This document shows positions 1-11,800 of a stretch of 64,000 bases of DNA, piece after piece (within the stretch, counting starts at the first letter, position 1; each line of letters begins with the position of its first letter). The stretch is from assembly GCA_013350335.1 (NCBI GenBank), contig CM023538.1:49004695-49068694 (forward strand), written 5' to 3'. This DNA is from Chimonanthus salicifolius (taxonomy: Eukaryota > Streptophyta > Magnoliopsida > Laurales > Calycanthaceae). Under the pieces are notes generated by a model. The model had not been told where the DNA came from. It did no database searches and saw only the letters and a list, made by a program, of their open reading frames with translations. Position numbers and translations under genes: made by a program.

Positions 1-2054
1 CACCGCTCCGTCCCTCGACCTAGGCGAGCACCTCCTCAGCCTACTCGGTCATCTAGGGACCACAAGGCATTTTGGCGGGGGCCGTTCCTCACCGTACCAT
101 CCCCCCGGCTAATGAGTAGGCGAGCACCTCCTCAACCTACTCAGTCATCCGGGGATCACCTCACCGTCAAACATTCGGGTATCGGAACCGCAAGGGGCTT
201 CTAAGGTTACCTTGGGTGAACCAACGTTCAGCCTGATGGCCTATCCATGGTTAACATAATTACTTCCCAATTAGTCCTTATCTGAGACTCCCAGGCACCT
301 TGTTTTCTAAATCAGGTCACGCCTCTCTCATAGGTACGTCCGGGAAATACAAGACGGACCGATCATTTGATCCATGCAAGGGCTTACGACTACCCATTTC
401 CAATATCAAGGGAGTCCGCATAGCAATCACTTGTCCACTGCGCGGTTCCACATAACATCCCCATCCTAACTACCTGACAAGCTAGGGGGAGTCTCTAGAT
501 CCTGATGTTGCCTAGTACCCATGCCCCCACCGACATCCCACATACGTCAGCTATATGTATGCACAATTAACTCTACACTTACACATGCTATTAACATAGT
601 TCGTCACATAATAATCAGGTATATGCATCACTATTTATCACTGGTTGGCATGTTAACATCCAAGCATGTTATAACATCTTACAGTCCAAACTAATTGTCA
701 CATGATCATATGGTTTATCCTCAACAGAATACATCACACCACAATCAGACATATAACACCACATATTACATATTCACATGCTGACATCTTAGCATATTAT
801 CAACCAAAATAAACTCCAATCATGTCACCACACAATCAATCAATTATGACCAAAAAATCAATTCATATATGCCTTTGCAGGCATCGGATATGAATACATC
901 CGGATGGGGACCCGCCACATAATAGTATCAACAGTTCCTGTGCCGAGTGGCTCGTAATACCGGGGACCCCCATTCGCCACATTCCATACCCACACATCTG
1001 ATATAGTAGTAATATGCATAGATGCATGCTAAAAGCGGTGATAAGTTTCCTCACCTGTGTGTGTCCGTGAAATCCAATGAGATAAAATGAGTCCCGGGGT
1101 TGAAGGGGTTCAATCTGCTGAAACAAGAATAGGAGGGTAGGAAACTGGGATGAAACGGGTCAAACTAGGCTTGGAATGCAAATGGGCCCGAGAACGGATC
1201 GGGTCCGAATCGGGCCTGGTTGGGCCGGGCCTGACTGGGCTGGGCTAAAACCAGACGAGCCGGGCCGGATCTGGCAAACAGGGCCAGATCTGGAGGGCTC
1301 GGCTGGGCTACCGGGGTCCAAAATCGAGACACGGCTGAGTCAACTCACGGGTCAGAGTGACTCAGCCGAAAGGGAAGGGAAAAAAGAGGGAAAGAGGGGG
1401 AAGAAGAAAGAGAATCGAGGAAGAAAGAAGAAGAATTGGAGAGGGAAGATGGGAAAATACCTGGTTTCGGCCGAAGGAGCTCGAACCAACGCCGGAGGAG
1501 GAGGAGGGAGGTTTGCAGTAGATCCGGATGAGGAAGAAGGAAGATCGGGAAGGAAAAGAGAGAAGAGGAGAGGGATTGAGAGGGGAAAGAGAGAATCGAG
1601 AGGGAGGGAGATGAGGACGGTGGCGGCGGGATTAGGGTTAGGGTTTGATGAAAAGGTGGAAGAAGATGAAAGGGGGGAAGAGAAGGGCTCCGCGGCACTG
1701 TAGCGAGCTGCTATAGGGCGGCGCGGAAGGGTATCACGATTTAGGGTTTTGGGGAGGGATTTTAAGATAGGATTTTTCTCCTTTTTTTTTAAGTAAAATC
1801 TTAAATTTTTCAAAAAAAAAAACCTAAATAAATAATTTAAAACTCATTAAAAATCAAACGTCGAACACCGGGGAAGGTAATGTGTGATTTTCAAACTTTT
1901 TACATGATAAAATATTTAATGATTCAAAATTATCAAAGTGCCTTTCGAGTGTCTGAACTCAAAATCGGGCAACCCAGGACCCAACACGGGGCCTACACTT
2001 TCCCCACTGCTACCAAGACCCCAAAACTCAGAAATATCGGGTCGGGTCATTACA
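1..2054 (-). mobile_element. Partial large LTR (window-truncated), right end
   Basis: The segment ends at 2054 with GGGTCATTACA. Read on the minus strand this is an LTR start, TGTAATGACCC. Similar termini (TGTAAC..., ...GTTACA) bound the complete solo LTRs further right, and the middle has a comparable layout with CpG-rich blocks near 860-980. The left end lies outside the window, so neither a target-site duplication nor full or solo status can be tested. Long frames near 1176-1813 are purine- or pyrimidine-rich shadows with no recognisable domain. The minus orientation is inferred from terminal similarity only. Confidence 0.5.
21..159. repeat. Direct repeat, two copies 96 bp apart
   Basis: TAGGCGAGCACCTCCTC followed by a CCTACTC-GTCAT block occurs at 21 and again at 117, with a few substitutions. 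It is an internal duplication in the GC-rich part of the partial LTR. Confidence 0.7.
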
Positions 2055-2239
2055 AAGACAGCCCTGGACGCTACTTAGATTGAAGAATTCTGCTTGGGTA
2101 GGATTTCGACTATTAGATTACTAGACATTTGTTGGGTAGGTGAAGCCAGGAATATTGGTCACTACAGTCATCTAGAAGCCTTTTATTTTATTTTGCCATT
2201 TCCTTTCTCACCACTCTTTGTTCTAGTTTTCGTCTTCTC

Positions 2240-2800
2240 TTTTCCCATAATTCTCTGAAAGCTAAAAATTCTCTCTGATAAGAAAAGAAATTGAGATAGC
2301 TTTACTATACATGATATCAAGATGAATAAGGAAGAAACTAAAAGGATCAAACAATTGTGAAGTGCTTGTTTGAGACTATATATAGCTTTACGAAGGTCAC
2401 AAATATGATGTGAAAGTTGAGAGTCAGCCCATCGCTTTATTTGTTTGAATGATTGGATATTCTCATATGAAGCGGGAGATATAGCCCTCAAACCCTTGAG
2501 GCACCTAACTTGATCCATAGTGTTTGTGGGTAGTGTCATGGATCTGAAATTTTACCTATGATCACCACAAAGTGAGGTCAACAGATTTTCACAAAAGTTG
2601 AGAGTAAACAATGGCAGGTGCTTTTTTCATATAGACCACTTTCTTAAGGTGACCATATAGGAAACCATTTTTGATATCCAGATATCTAATGGGCCACCCA
2701 CAAATAGTAGAAATACAAAGAACAAAACGAAAAATAGTGAGCTTAATAACATGATTACATGTTTTATCAAAGTCCCAACTAATTGGTACCTTTGTCAACT
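2240..2800 (-). pseudogene. Decayed Ty1/copia reverse transcriptase fragment
   Basis: Minus-strand translation shows two diverged pieces of a copia RT. At 2589-2798 the peptide includes GWPIRYLDIKNGFLYGHL and a VYMK-like ending, matching the family pattern of a Trp-Pro, a Leu-Asp and an Asn-Gly-Phe-Leu block. At about 2340-2420 the peptide includes CDLRKAIYSLKQALH, corresponding to the copia LKQA block. The pieces are in order but in different frames, with stops between them. No LTR was recognised beside it. This is an old relic with no coding capacity. Confidence 0.55.
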
Positions 2801-4142
2801 AACATTGGTTTAAAGTGTTCGAATAGATCTATTTGACATGAGTTTAGTCTAAAAAACTCAACGGGAATTGACAACATTTATGTTGGACTGTCGAGGTACC
2901 AATTTGTATGTGTGATTGTGAGCCAATGCTTGAAGTTTGTAGTGACCTGACCCTTATTTACAATTTTGAGGACTTTGGGAACTCTTAAATTCGATAATTG
3001 TCATTTGATTGTGTAAATTTGGGAGAGAGGAATGAAGATACAACAATTTCCATGATCCATGAAACTAAGGGTTTTTCTAATCAATCAAAGGCGTGTGAAA
3101 GATTAGGTTCTGGCTCATAAGAATCAGCAAAGTTGAGTGCAAGTCCTTGAGACTAGGGTTTTGCAGAAAGTTTTGGCTTTGGACGATTGAAAGAAAGAGC
3201 AATGGCGTGGAAACACCCAAAGGTTTAGTATTTTGGCGTGTATGGATCCTACTCTCATGGATCAATTACTACAAAATAGGAAATTCGGAGATTTAATAGG
3301 AATGTAGGCGTGGGTTGCATGATTTGGCCGATTGATGCAATATATTCTCCTTATTTTGTAAGACTCCAGTCAAATTATAAATTAGAGTGGAGGCCCATTG
3401 ATTCTACACAACAATTGGATGAATAAAAATTGAAGCTTGAAGCTTTAGAAATTGGTGAATTTGAATTTCTTCTGAATTTAATTTTCTTACTGTGCTGAGT
3501 TAATTTTAATTAGAAATAATTAGATTATTTATTTGCATTTTGAATTTATTTGTTCAACTAGTGTATTTCCCATTATCTAATTAAATTAAATTACGCGATC
3601 AAAATTTATTCATTAGAAGGTTCATTGAATTTTCTACTTAGAATAAAGCATGATTCAAATTCATATTTGTATTTAGTTATGTTTTCAATTAATTTAGCCA
3701 TTGCATATGAAATTATAATTTCATATTCATTTTGATTTCAATTGAACCCCAATTTCATTAGAATGTTATTGCATGGTATCAATAATTTTCCTAACATTTT
3801 GAACCTAATCCCGTTCTTCAGTGAACTTAGATGGGTAATCCATCAAAGTTTCAAATTTTTGGCTAACAAGAGTGGTTGCGACGTTGGTGAAAGGAAAGGT
3901 CCATAAGCTTGGCCATATGGTTAGAATAAATTAAATAGTATAAATTTACCAATTATTGTATTTAATAAAAATATAAAAAGAATTCAGTTTTTATATTCTA
4001 GCCAATCATAAAATCATTAATTTCTAAAAATACGTTCCCCTTTCTCGAAGATGGAGTTTCTTGTTGAAATTTATCATGTGATCGTCGTATTAATAGGCGA
4101 GTAAGTTTCAGGCAACGTCATTAAAAAAAAAAATTTAAAGTC
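2801..4142. other. AT-rich intergenic stretch, nothing recognised
   Basis: I see no open frame with a recognisable domain and no repeat boundary. The stretch is upstream sequence of the ankyrin gene. Confidence 0.6.
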
Positions 4143-4250
4143 AAGAGTCATCTTAAAATATATAGATAGGGGGGCGAAGTCGTAAAAAACAAAAAAAATT
4201 AAGGTAAGAGTCATCTTAAAATATATGGATATGGGGGCGAAGTCGCCAAA
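4143..4250 (+). repeat. Tandem duplication just upstream of the TATA box
   Basis: A block containing AAGAGTCATCTTAAAATATA and then GGGGGCGAAGTCG occurs at 4143 and again at 4206 (63 bp apart) with one or two changes. The second copy ends immediately before the putative TATA box of the ankyrin gene, so the duplicated element lies in its core-promoter region. Confidence 0.75.
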
Positions 4251-4251
4251 T

Positions 4252-4261
4252 CTTTATATAG
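4252..4261 (+). promoter_or_regulatory. Putative TATA box of ankyrin/PGG gene
   Basis: TTTATATAGC lies about 365 bp before the chosen start codon, right after the tandem duplication. A transcription start about 30 bp downstream would give a 5' leader of roughly 340 nt. That leader holds a tiny upstream frame (ATG at 4589, stop at the third codon). The assignment rests on position and sequence only. Confidence 0.4.
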
Positions 4262-4621
4262 CATCTGAGAGTAGGAGTACCTGCTGCAAAAAGAAAACAA
4301 ATTGATGACTCTGTGGCCAGTGCTACACAAGAAGCACGGCAGTGTGAAAACTCCATCCTAGTCAACCATTACCGGTGCTATACACCAGATATCAACTAGA
4401 AATTATTAAACTTCGACTAGTTTAAGTCAAATTTAAAATTGTATCAGACAGTATTAAATGCACTGGAACCTGCAAATAGCTTGTTAATATCTCAATGGAT
4501 AATTTTCTCATTAAGAAGTGGGAAACGAAGAAAATGCTGTGCAAACTTATATTTCATATTTGAGATTTAGGAGAAGGGGACAGGTCAAATGTTCTGAACT
4601 TCTGATGAGTTTTGGTATAAT

Positions 4622-5822
4622 ATGAAGAATATATTAGAGGCCACGCAGTCCCAGAGAAGTAAGAAGCGCAAACAAGCCAAGAGAAGGAAGAGGAAGCAGA
4701 AGAAGGAGATGGACACAGCTATGACTGCAAACAAGGCACCCCCTCAGCCACCGCCACTCCCAGAGTCGAAAAAGGGTGTCTCCTCCCTGATATCATTTTC
4801 CACTAGTGGTTCCTGTAAACGAGAATTGGAACTGGAAGGTGTCAAAGGGGAAGGTGGATCCATTCCGGTGAAGTCCTTGAAGACGGAATTGGAAGAGAAA
4901 CAAATGACACGGGAATCCAAAGGCGAAGCGAGGACCATAGAAGACGAGTGGAATGGATGGCTGGAAGACTATCAACAACTATCTTCTGATGGGGTTATGA
5001 CCCAGCAGCTTCATGGAAAGCTAAAGCGTTTGATGCTCCAATTTATCCAAGAACCAATGCATCACAAGTATTTGGTTCAAGCTTACGAGAAGGTTCCTAT
5101 TGCCAGAAAGGCCAGATTAACCGGTTCTGGTCAAACATCCCTGCACTTATTAGCACAAAATGGATCGAAACCGGAGATTGTAGAGCAAGTGTTGACGTAT
5201 ATTGATGATGCAGACATCCTTAAGATGAAGGACGACGACGGCAACACTGCCCTCCACATCGCCGCAGAAGGAGACAAGTTAAAGATGTGCTGTGCGATTC
5301 TCTCTCGCTCTACCGATCTAATCAAAGAACCCAATAAGAATGGAAAAACGCCAAGTTCCATTCTAACCAGCCGGATGTTCCAGTTTGCAAAGGATGAGAA
5401 GTGGGACAGCGTAGTCACTGCATACAAGCAGATATGTGAGGCTGTGGGTGACGCAAGTAGAATTCCTCACCAAACCCCTATCCACGTGGCAGTCAAAATG
5501 GGCAATGCAGAGCGTGCAGAGCAAATGCTAGAAGATGGTTATGAAGAAGCGTTGAAGATAAAGGATGAGAATGGGGACACGGCGCTGCACTTGGCCGTAG
5601 CCAAAGGCATGAGGGATTTATGCCGAATAATTGTAGGAAAATCGTCTCAGCTAGTTAATGTACGTAATGGCAAGGGGCAGACCCCACTCTTCCTTTCAGC
5701 TTTGAATGGCAACACCTCCATCTACAGCTATCTCCGGCAGTTTGCCTATCGGAATGTTATCATTGCAACCACGGATAATGGCAACACCGCTCTTCATTGC
5801 GCAATCTCATACGAACACTTTG
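4622..5822 (+). CDS. Ankyrin gene exon 1: basic N-terminus and ankyrin repeats
   Basis: This exon encodes residues 1-400. Residues 10-29 are nearly all Lys/Arg/Gln, followed by a short Pro-rich stretch and an acidic/basic linker. Ankyrin signatures follow: GQTSLHLLAQNG (about 170), GNTALHIAAEGD (about 207), HQTPIHVAVKMGN (about 283), GDTALHLAVAKG (about 318), GQTPLFLSALNGN (about 352) and GNTALHCAISYEH (about 387). The donor is G|GTAAGT at 5822/5823. Colinear reading of the frame beyond it loses the repeat, which supports the splice. Confidence 0.92.
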
Positions 5823-8800
5823 GTAAGTAATCTTTCTTCACCTTCAATCAACAAATTTCTAACAAGAGATTTTGTGCACGGATAAGACAAAAGTCCCAAT
5901 TTATCACCGGTTCCCCCAGTCCCGCACCCCGCCACACCCACGCCCCCACCCCACCCACCGCGCACACCCCCACCCCCACCCCCCCCCCGCAAAACATCCC
6001 CATCCCCACCCCCTCTCCATTTTACAGATTTCTACTCCCAATTTCTTTTCTATGATGGAATCTGTTAAATATTTTTCAAGTTTTACTCTAAAATATTTGT
6101 TCTCAATTTTTTTTTTCAAATTTCATATATCCCCACTCCTCTTCTGCCACGAAAAGTGAGAAGTACTAAGAACAATATTACCCACGGTTATATTATTCGA
6201 AGTGGTTAGAGACACTTCAATAATTTATGTTCACGGTCTTTCCTTCGAATCCTTATAAAAACTTATCCACGTGATGCTTGTGGATAGTGTCATTTATTCA
6301 GAATTTTATCAATGATTAGCACAAAATGGAGTTCAAAAATTTCTACGTTTAAAAAAAAAAAATGTTATGAGACTAATCCATGGATGGGCATTACCTGTAA
6401 TACAGTCAGCGTTGTCCGATACCTGCAAAATCTTATTTCCAGCTAAAATTTTGCAGATACAGCTTATCACATACTTCACTCATACCCATGTCATGACTAC
6501 GAAGGTCTCTTATTTAATCCGAACAAGGATGGCGAAACACCTCTCACTATTTTGGCAAACAAGCCCGATGTCTTCAAAAGCGGAACACCACTGCCATTGA
6601 TAGAGCGGATCATCTATTCATGTGAGTTTCTCAATTCCATTTATACTTCATTGACATTATAAGCATTGTCACAAATACTGTTTTGAGATATTAAGTGTCA
6701 TTAATAATATCGAGATATTTTTAAATTCTCAATTATTATAGGAAAATCATTTATCTAGAATTTACCACCGTGTCGATATATACACATTATTAACACGGTA
6801 ATGATATTTTATCAATTAAATGTAAATTTAAAAATATCACCAATATTTGTGACATTGATTACAAGTACATAGATTTGATTGCTAGAGTCACTCATGAGAG
6901 TTAATCAAATTATTTTTATCATGATTTAGTTTAATCAGGTTCAATTTCTCGATCAAATCACTTTGAACTTTTTTAGACCCTAATGTTAACATAAATTATA
7001 ATAATTAAATATATTATTAAATTATAAAAGCAAATTATTAAAATATAAAAATTGAAAATCATATTGCCACTATAATACTATAAAGTGAACCACACGGTTT
7101 CAATTTAATTGTTAAAACACTATAATTTGACTTATCTTTCTATTATGTTGATGTTGTTGTCTTCTGATTCACAGGTATCCACTTCTCTACGTTGGAAAAA
7201 ACGTTGGAAAAAGTTTCCTCCGATGAAAGAAAACACAGCAAAGAATCATCATGTATGTGTTTCTTCCTATTAGTGATATGTTGGTTAGGTCTTCACTGTC
7301 TTTCTTATTAAAATGACCGGAACCAATTATTGAATATCATACAGTAGCACATGTTTTTAGGTTCCCATCTATTAGGGAGAAGAGAAGAAATTCATTAATT
7401 TCTCTCTTTAAAAAATAGTTTATTTGAAGACTTTTTAAGTAAGAAGATATACCTTTTTCCACTTGTATCATAATATATTTTTATTAAAAATTTAATCTAT
7501 CAGCAAAGAACACAAAAGTTAGTATTCAAAAACTAACATTTTTTTTATGTATAATCTAATTTAATAGAAAATTTTATTTCATTAGAAGCACAAACATGTC
7601 TTCTAGCCTTCTAATTCTAAAAATGAAAGTTTAGTAAAAAGAAATTCAAACTCTAAAAACCCTAACCCACAAAAGAACGTACTTTTCAAGTTTAGTAATC
7701 TGATATGACTCAAGTAAAATTAAGTAATATTTGAAATGAAATGAGATTATTAATTTTATAAAATCAATTTTTATGTGAAAATTTGAAAAGAAATCAGTTT
7801 ATTTAAAATATATGGCTATTGATTTATACTAAAAGAATATAAAGTGATAAATCTTAACAACTATCTATTTTATTTGTATAAATTAAATAGAAAAATATTT
7901 AAATAAAATTAATTTTTTTAATCAATATAATGACAATTTAAGTTTCATAAAATTAGAATATACAGAAAATAATAATATTATTAAAACTAAATAAGTAAAA
8001 GGAGTTAATTACTCAATAATGTCACATTAGAGTTTTACTTTGAGCAGCTTGAATAGTTTATTACTCAGTGATGTGATGTCAGAGTTTTGGATTGAATCAC
8101 GTTCACAAGTGGTAAAGACATTAATGCAAAACCAGAGAAGCAAGTTGAATCCACTCATTTTCTTCTTCTTTTACCATACTCATTATTTCCTTTCATTTTT
8201 ACCATTTATCCCTTCTTTACCATTCCTTTATCAATGTCCCAACCACCTCATTCTTGCCATTCATTTCTCACTATCCCAACTAACTCATTCTCACCAACCC
8301 TTGTCTTTCAAAAGTCATGTTCTCACGTACGTGAGAAAACTTCAAATATGTTTATAAAACTTGTGATTTAGTATTCTTGGTCCACTGACTTTTATATTCG
8401 TAATATTCTTTTCAGAGTATATAATTTGTTATGAACTTCAAATTTTGGACTACTTAAGTCTTTATTTTTCTCACATTAAAGATTACTATGTTATAATTAT
8501 ATTAATAGCTGTACACATATATATGAATTGGTGTTATACTTTGAGTATCCTTTGTTTTGTTATACCCTTAATCAGATTTGGTAACTTCTTAAGTTATACT
8601 TCTCAAATTGACCGTATCACAAATTATACATTCGAGTATTTTATCAGCAGTTTATCCCTCCTAATACCGATAACTAGAAATCTTTCGACTCTACGTACTA
8701 GAGTTGTGTCTAATCTTTTAGTTACATGTCTTTACAATATTAAACAAGTTTATCTTAATTTATCTTCTAATAAAGATTTTTAAACTAGCTCTAATGGGGT

Positions 8801-11800
8801 CTAACTCTTTTTCTTAGACTTAATTCACTCATCCAATATAACAATGTACAACTCCAACACTTTTAACCTTTTCGGTTTTTCATTTCTTTATAGCTTAACA
8901 CTTTGCTCTATAAAGTTTAACACGTCTAATTCTATTAATTTAATTTTTAATTTTTATATTATTCTTGTATTGATCTTGATGGCACTTTTTAACATGATAA
9001 AATCTTCTTTACTTATTTTTAATTACACAGATATCTTCATCTTACATAAAAAGGTGAGATTAATGCATGGATATCCTTTCCTTCCTTACAACTTCAAATG
9101 CAACATTTTACCAATGAGTGCACATGTTCAATGTTTCTGTCGTCAATAATAGATAGCATGGCATGGTACTAACTACTAAGGATATTAATTCAATGCTGCA
9201 GGGCTTAAAACGATAGGCAACTTCTTCTTGGCTGAGAAATGTCGTTTGGGAGATGTAGAGAGTCCGCATAGTGCATCTGGAAGGCCTGAAGGTGAGTGGT
9301 AACGCAATAAAAAATATTTCTTTATTTTTGTGCTTTCTGAAATAGTCTTAATATTCACAAGCATCGTCACAAATACCGTTTTCCAGATATTAACAATGAA
9401 TGGTACTATTGAGATATGTTTAAATTTTTGAGTTTTATTGGGAAATTAATTGTTAAATTTTACAGAAAAGATAATATTAAGAAAAAATTGAAAATATCGT
9501 TGATATTTGTGACAATGCTCACTAGGGACATTAATAAATTGGTTTGGCTGATCTTGTCATTTCACCTCCTTTCCTCACTAAAATTTATCACCTAAAAATG
9601 TAACAAAATCCAGTGAAATATAATTTATTCCCATTATTAGATTAGGTCGGAAGATTCTTCCAAATAATGGTGAAATTGTGCTTCAAGTTTGGATTTGGTT
9701 AAGTAGATCAATTGTTTATCCTTCTACCAACTTATATGTAATTATATTAGGTAGACCTGTTTATTAAATCGAAATTTTGTTTTTTTAAGTTAGATAGTAA
9801 TGTAATTCTGAAGGGTTAGTTTGATGGCTATTTCTCATTTTTGTTTGTGGGAGGTCATAAGATTAAACCTCCTTCAACACAAAAAGGGCCAATCTCTTTA
9901 ATTCTGTACCCGACGTGTGCGGATTAGGAGGTTTACACATGTCTCAAAGATTATTCAGGTAAGATGTCTGAAAAATTCAAGTGAGACGCTTAAATACCTT
10001 GATCTTAAAAATAAAAGTTGGATAACATTGCATGTCATCTTGAGGTTGAAATTGGATCGGGTGTATTTTATAATTATGTACCATGAGCCATGATAACAAG
10101 GATCTACTAGTAAACTTTGTCCTATACATTGAATTTTAGATTGATAATATGATTTTTTATTAAAAACATATCTTTCTTCAATCAACGGTCAAAGTGAAGT
10201 CATGAATTCTACTTGCCTTTCTCTATAGTTAATGTTTGAATACGATCAAATCTACAACTTGTGTCGAGGGAAAAAAATTATGATTTTCTTGTATATTAAA
10301 TTACACTTACTTTTCATTAAAGTGATCTCCTCAAGATAACTATTGTTCACGTGTATTTACCATAATTATATCCTCCTTAGCAAATGGAGTTGAAGCAGGA
10401 AACAATTGCATGATATTAAAATGAAAAAAGAAAGCTCCCATGGTTGGTGGAGGAGATAGAAACAAAGAGTCCAGATCATACTTTGGTTGTAAACATAAAT
10501 TTTTGATATTTTAAAATGCAATTCAATTCAAAATTCAAAACTACAATTTGCAGTCTATAGAATCAGAATCTGATTTATAAATAAAGACAATGGTATACAT
10601 TATAAAATGAAAGAGAGAGAGACAGGTGCTTAGATGATAACGAACTGATTATATATTCATAAAAAAATTAAAAAAAATGTGAAAATCTTCAAAAATAGAT
10701 AAGATATAGATAGAATTTCTTTTACTATATATATATATATATATATATATTTCAAAGCCTAATAGCCTAATGGTGATATATATATATATATATATATAAA
10801 TATTTTTTTTTCCTTCGAAAGCTGTACAAATCATTCATCATCTATCTTGTATTTGTTCCTTCAATTTCCATTTCAAATGCTTGTTTGCTATGAAAAGTTG
10901 TCGTTGCAGGAAGAAACGAAGTCCCACAATCGAAGTTTCCTGGACATCTTCCACGCCATTATGCAAAGTTGAAGGCTGCGTTCAAGATTACCATTAGCTT
11001 CTTGATTTGTCATCTCCTACCAGGTATATCCCATTTTAAGCTGTAACAATATAGTAACGTAGCTATTGATAAAGATGTTAAAGATAATAAAAATTGTTAT
11101 GTTATTATAGTACTAGATGGTATATGTTTGACAACCTGACGCGTAATAAATTATCAGATCTGATCATATTAAAAATATTGATCGTGGAGTATGTCATAGT
11201 AGACTAAAAGTGATTGTCATCAATAGGTGCACCATATTTGATTTATAGTGGCTTCATGATTCTTGAGGTGTTATATTCCTTACATTCTTTGTAGAGCACC
11301 GATTAAGCAAGTAGGTAGTACATGCAACCGCCACTGTCCAAAACTTCTTTGGCAATCCTTTTTCTTTAAGCATCGTCCTCGTCATGTTGTGAATGGTGCG
11401 TCTTTTTCTTTCCACAATATCATTCTGTTGTTTTTTTTTCCTTTCCACAATCTCATTCTATTGTGACGTGTAGGCTACTCTAAACTATTGTTTTATGCCA
11501 TGTTGTCTGCAAAGATCTTGAAACACATTTGAGGTGTACTCTCCACCTCTGTCAGATCTGAGTGTTTTAATTTTGTAGCCACTTTTTAATTCGACTTGGG
11601 CTTTGAAATTTTTTATGATAACAAAAGCATCATATTTTTCTTTGATAAAATACACTCACAACTTTTTGCTGAAATCATCGATGAAAGTAATAAAGTATTT
11701 TTTACCTCCAAGAGAAGCTGAGTCCATTTGTCCACAAATGTCTGTGTGAACCAATTGTAATGGTGCTTTTGCCCTCCATGATGTCCCACTTGGAAACGAA

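Noticed and set aside
1176..1813. Overlapping long frames on both strands (175, 153 and 117 codons)
   Set aside because: Composition is purine-rich on one strand and Ser/Pro/Phe-rich on the other, with no domain. It sits inside an LTR, so it is a low-complexity artefact.
5872..6159. Frames rich in His/Pro and Gly/Trp in intron 1
   Set aside because: Produced by the C-rich tract; the spliced gene model runs through here as intron.
8040..9149. Three frames of 100 or so codons in intron 3
   Set aside because: Phe/Leu/Ile/Ser-rich translation of T-rich intron DNA, no domain, and not needed by the gene model.
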